The notes under the pieces are model-generated. The model was not told the DNA's origin. It saw nothing but the letters and a program-made list of their open reading frames with translations, and searched no databases. A DNA stretch of 64,000 nucleotides. Origin: Kumtagia sp963820075. GTDB lineage: Bacteria > Pseudomonadota > Alphaproteobacteria > Rhizobiales > Rhizobiaceae. Shown here in pieces: positions 61,527-64,000 of the stretch. The position numbers and the translations under genes were made by a program. Numbering within the stretch: the stretch's first letter is position 1; each line of letters begins with the position of its first letter. The stretch spans positions 62,001 through 126,000 of the forward strand of contig CAWFYS010000013.1 of assembly GCA_963820075.1 (NCBI GenBank), read 5' to 3'.

Positions 61527-62441
61527 TCACGCAAAGGGTATGGCGGGCGTGCCGACCGGAAGCTTGGCTTCGTCGTCCGGCTCGACATGTATGACGACGC
61601 GCACCGACGGGATTTCCGCCCTCAGCGCGTCCTCGATGCGATCGCAGATGACATGGCTCGCGCCGACGGACATTTCCGCGTTCACCACAAGGTGAAATTC
61701 GATGAAGGTGGCGCGGCCGGCGATGCGCGTCTTGAGGTCGTGCACCTCGATCGCCCCGTCGGAATTGACTGAAATAATGTCGCGGATGCGTAGATGGTCT
61801 TCCGTGCCGACGGCGCGGTCCATCAACCCGTCGACCGAGGAACCGATCACCCGCCAGCCTTGCCAGAGAATATTGAGCGCCACGATGACCGCCAGCAGCG
61901 GATCGAGGATCCGCCAGCCGGTCAGAATGGCGCCGGCAAGGCCAACGATGACGCCGACCGACGTGACCACGTCGGTCATGATGTGGCGGCCATCGGCAAC
62001 CAGCGCCGGCGACTTTTCGGCGCGCCCCGTGCGCATCAGCAGCAGCGCCCAGGCCATGTTGACGGCGGATGCCAGGCCGTTGACGGCAAGCCCCTGCCAG
62101 GGCTGCTCGATCGGCGCGGGGTTCCGCCACAAGCGCCAGACCTCGGCCAGGATCAGAAGTGCGGCGACGACGATCAGGACGCCTTCCAGCACCGCCGAGA
62201 AGTACTCCGCCTTGTGATGACCGTGCTGGTGATCGCGGTCGGCGGGCTTATGGCTGACCTTGATCGCCCAGAAGGTCGCCGCGGCGGCGATCACGTTGAC
62301 GGTCGATTCCAGAGCGTCGGAATAAAGCGCCACCGATCCGGTCATCCGCCAGGCAAGCGCCTTCAGGCCAAGCACGCCGAAGGCGACGACGATCGACCAG
62401 CCGGCAAGCCTGAAGACCTTCTGCTTGGAGTCAGCCGGCAC
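61527..62441 (-). CDS. Cation diffusion facilitator transporter
   Basis: A 304-aa CDF protein with six helices and a C-terminal cytoplasmic metal domain. Helix 2 shows ALYSDALESTVNVIAAAA, a His-rich loop follows (DRDHQHGHHKAEYFSAV), and helix 5 shows DGRHIMTDVVTSVGVIVG, the H-x3-D metal site. The C-terminal domain includes HDLKTRIAGRATFIEFHLVV. GTG 62441 is the start; no ATG is better placed. The Glu in the helix 2 site differs from the common Asp, so the cation (Zn, Co, Mn or Fe) is uncertain. Confidence 0.88.
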   Translation of the reverse strand: MPADSKQKVFRLAGWSIVVAFGVLGLKALAWRMTGSVALYSDALESTVNVIAAAATFWAIKVSHKPADRDHQHGHHKAEYFSAVLEGVLIVVAALLILAEVWRLWRNPAPIEQPWQGLAVNGLASAVNMAWALLLMRTGRAEKSPALVADGRHIMTDVVTSVGVIVGLAGAILTGWRILDPLLAVIVALNILWQGWRVIGSSVDGLMDRAVGTEDHLRIRDIISVNSDGAIEVHDLKTRIAGRATFIEFHLVVNAEMSVGASHVICDRIEDALRAEIPSVRVVIHVEPDDEAKLPVGTPAIPFA

Positions 62442-62503
62442 CTATTTTGTCCCTTTCAGGGAAAGTCGCCTTTCTTCAAGAGAGAGGGACGGGCGCCAGC
62501 CGC

Positions 62504-64000
62504 TCACGCCGCCTTTTCCTTGGCCTTGCGCGGCATATGCGCCACGACGTTCTCGATCATGCGCATGCCGGCATTGCCGCCCAGCGTCATGATCGATTCG
62601 GGATGGAACTGCACCGCCGCGATCGGCTCCCTGCGGTGCTCGAAGGCCATGATCACGCCGTCCTCGGTTTCGGCGGTGACAATGAAATCATCCGGCAGCC
62701 GCACCGGGTCGGCGAAGATCGAATGATAGCGGCCGACGGTGACTTCCTTAGGCAGGCCGGAAAAGATGATGCCCGGCTTCGACACGCGGATGCGCGACGG
62801 CTTGCCGTGCATGGGCACATGCAGGTGGCGCAGTTCGCCGCCATAGGCCTCGGCAAGGGCCTGCAGGCCGAGGCAGACGCCGAAGATCGGCAGGTCGCGC
62901 TGCCTCGCCTTCCTGATGGTGGCGGCGCAGTCGAAATCCTTCGGCGTGCCGGGGCCTGGCGACAGCACGACGAGGTCGGGCTTCAGCCGGTCGAACAATT
63001 CCTCCGCGACCGGGGTGCGGACGGTCGATACCTCCGCGCCGGTCTGTCGGAAATAGTTCGCCAGCGTATGGACGAAGGAATCCTCGTGGTCGACCAGCAG
63101 GATGTTGACGCCGTCGCCGACGCGCGCCGCGCCGCGTTCGCCGGCCGCGGCGTTGCCTGACTTGGCGTCTCTGATTGCGGAAATCATGGCTGAGGCCTTC
63201 AGTTCGGTTTCTGCTTCTTCCTCTTCCGGAACGCTGTCGAAGAGCAGCGTGGCGCCGGCGCGCACCTCGGCGATACCGTCCTTGATGCGGATCGTCCTTA
63301 GCGTCAGGCCGGTGTTCATGTCGCCGTTGAAATGCACCATGCCGATCGCCCCGCCATACCAGGCGCGCGGGGACTTCTCGTTCTTCTCGATGAAACGCAT
63401 GGCCCATAGTTTCGGCGCGCCGGTGACGGTAACGGCCCATGCGTGCGACAGGAAGGCGTCGAACGCATCCATGCCTTCGAGCAGGCGGCCCTCTATGTGG
63501 TCCACCGTGTGGATCAGGCGCGAATACATCTCGATCTGGCGCCGCCCGATAACGCGCACCGATCCCGGCTCGCATACGCGCGACTTGTCGTTGCGGTCGA
63601 CATCCGAACACATTGTAAGTTCGGACTCATCCTTCTTGGAATTCAGGAGCTTGAGGATTTGTTCCGAATCCGAGATCGCATCGTCGCCCCGCTTGATCGT
63701 GCCGGAGATCGGGCAGGTCTCGACGCGGCGGCCCGTCACCCGGATGAACATCTCCGGCGACGCGCCGATGAGATATTCATTCTCGCCGAGATTGATGAAG
63801 AAGGAATAGGGCGAGGGGTTGATCGTCTTCAGCCGGCGCGAGATTTCCGAGGGCATCGATTCGCAGCGCTCGTAGAACATCTGCCCCGGAACGACCTCGA
63901 ACAGGTCGCCGCGCCGAAAACTCTCCATCGCCTTCCTGACAAGTCGCGCATATTCGCCCGGCTCGTGGTCGCCGCGCGGCGGAATGCGGTCGGCCGGGCG
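62504..64000 (-). CDS. trpE: Anthranilate synthase TrpE(G) fusion (partial, start outside window)
   Basis: The frame is open to the window edge; 498 residues of a larger fused protein are visible. The TrpE part shows ISGTIKRGDD, MCSDVDRNDKSRVCEPGSV and WAVTVTGAPKLWAMRFIE. The glutamine amidotransferase part shows NILLVDHEDSFVHTLANYF, VVLSPGPGTPKDF, FGVCLGLQALAEAYGG (catalytic Cys) and VQFHPESIM. The trpE(G) fusion is characteristic of rhizobia. It makes anthranilate from chorismate and glutamine. The true start lies right of position 64000. Confidence 0.93.
   Translation of the reverse strand, partial: RPADRIPPRGDHEPGEYARLVRKAMESFRRGDLFEVVPGQMFYERCESMPSEISRRLKTINPSPYSFFINLGENEYLIGASPEMFIRVTGRRVETCPISGTIKRGDDAISDSEQILKLLNSKKDESELTMCSDVDRNDKSRVCEPGSVRVIGRRQIEMYSRLIHTVDHIEGRLLEGMDAFDAFLSHAWAVTVTGAPKLWAMRFIEKNEKSPRAWYGGAIGMVHFNGDMNTGLTLRTIRIKDGIAEVRAGATLLFDSVPEEEEAETELKASAMISAIRDAKSGNAAAGERGAARVGDGVNILLVDHEDSFVHTLANYFRQTGAEVSTVRTPVAEELFDRLKPDLVVLSPGPGTPKDFDCAATIRKARQRDLPIFGVCLGLQALAEAYGGELRHLHVPMHGKPSRIRVSKPGIIFSGLPKEVTVGRYHSIFADPVRLPDDFIVTAETEDGVIMAFEHRREPIAAVQFHPESIMTLGGNAGMRMIENVVAHMPRKAKEKAA

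Overview
The window is GC-rich DNA from an alphaproteobacterium, most likely a methylotrophic member of the Hyphomicrobiales (Rhizobiales; Mesorhizobium/Phyllobacteriaceae-like). Evidence: a PQQ and lanthanide-type methanol dehydrogenase accessory cluster, a complete fhcBADC formyltransferase/hydrolase set of the tetrahydromethanopterin (H4MPT) pathway, a fused trpE(G), rhizobial conserved proteins, and rhizobial intergenic palindromes. No tRNA, rRNA, CRISPR array or transposase gene was recognised.

Layout. 1-5482 (+): end of a c-type cytochrome (XoxG type), XoxJ-like binding protein, CXXCW protein, then pqqA, pqqB, pqqC, pqqD, pqqE. The methanol dehydrogenase itself should lie just left of the window. 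5761-11274 (-): fhcB-fhcA-fhcD-fhcC-folP, an overlapping operon for formaldehyde oxidation to formate; fhcB carries an in-frame palindromic repeat. 11589-31867: mainly housekeeping and accessory genes (ammonia-lyase, deaminase, cyclase-YHS protein, recO, ECF sigma/anti-sigma pair, GNAT/RimK pair, a decaying set of peptidoglycan-binding genes, ygfZ, pyrC, NUDIX, SRAP). 32350-38223 (+): a frame-disrupted cysS, VOC, two GFA-fold proteins, proline iminopeptidase and citramalate synthase.

38341-43206 (+) is the most interesting part: a compact, apparently undescribed RiPP-type locus. It has a 57-aa precursor with a tandemly repeated 12-residue core (LPQQVLRCK twice), a YcaO cyclodehydratase with a proline-rich C terminus, a trimethylamine-dehydrogenase-like flavo-iron-sulfur enzyme (one frameshift), an EamA exporter and a 4-OT tautomerase. 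It abuts a citramalate synthase 3' end with foreign-looking codon use, and a dispersed repeat closes its right side.

43452-55942: rarD, GST, LOG, LysM protein, ArsR plus Atm1-type ABC exporter, a sugar ABC importer, VOC and AbrB genes. 56283-59725 (-): a four-gene catabolic-looking operon (citryl-CoA lyase, CoA ligase, VOC, GST) in which every gene is frameshifted. 59970-64000 (-): MoaD-like protein, BNR protein, cation diffusion facilitator and trpE(G) running off the end.

Repeats are abundant: seven copies of a ~95-105 bp hairpin element, several ~100 bp rhizobial palindromes, three MITE-like inverted-repeat elements and one 165 bp palindrome with 49 bp perfect arms. Several genes are offset by a net single base, so some disruptions may be assembly errors rather than biology.
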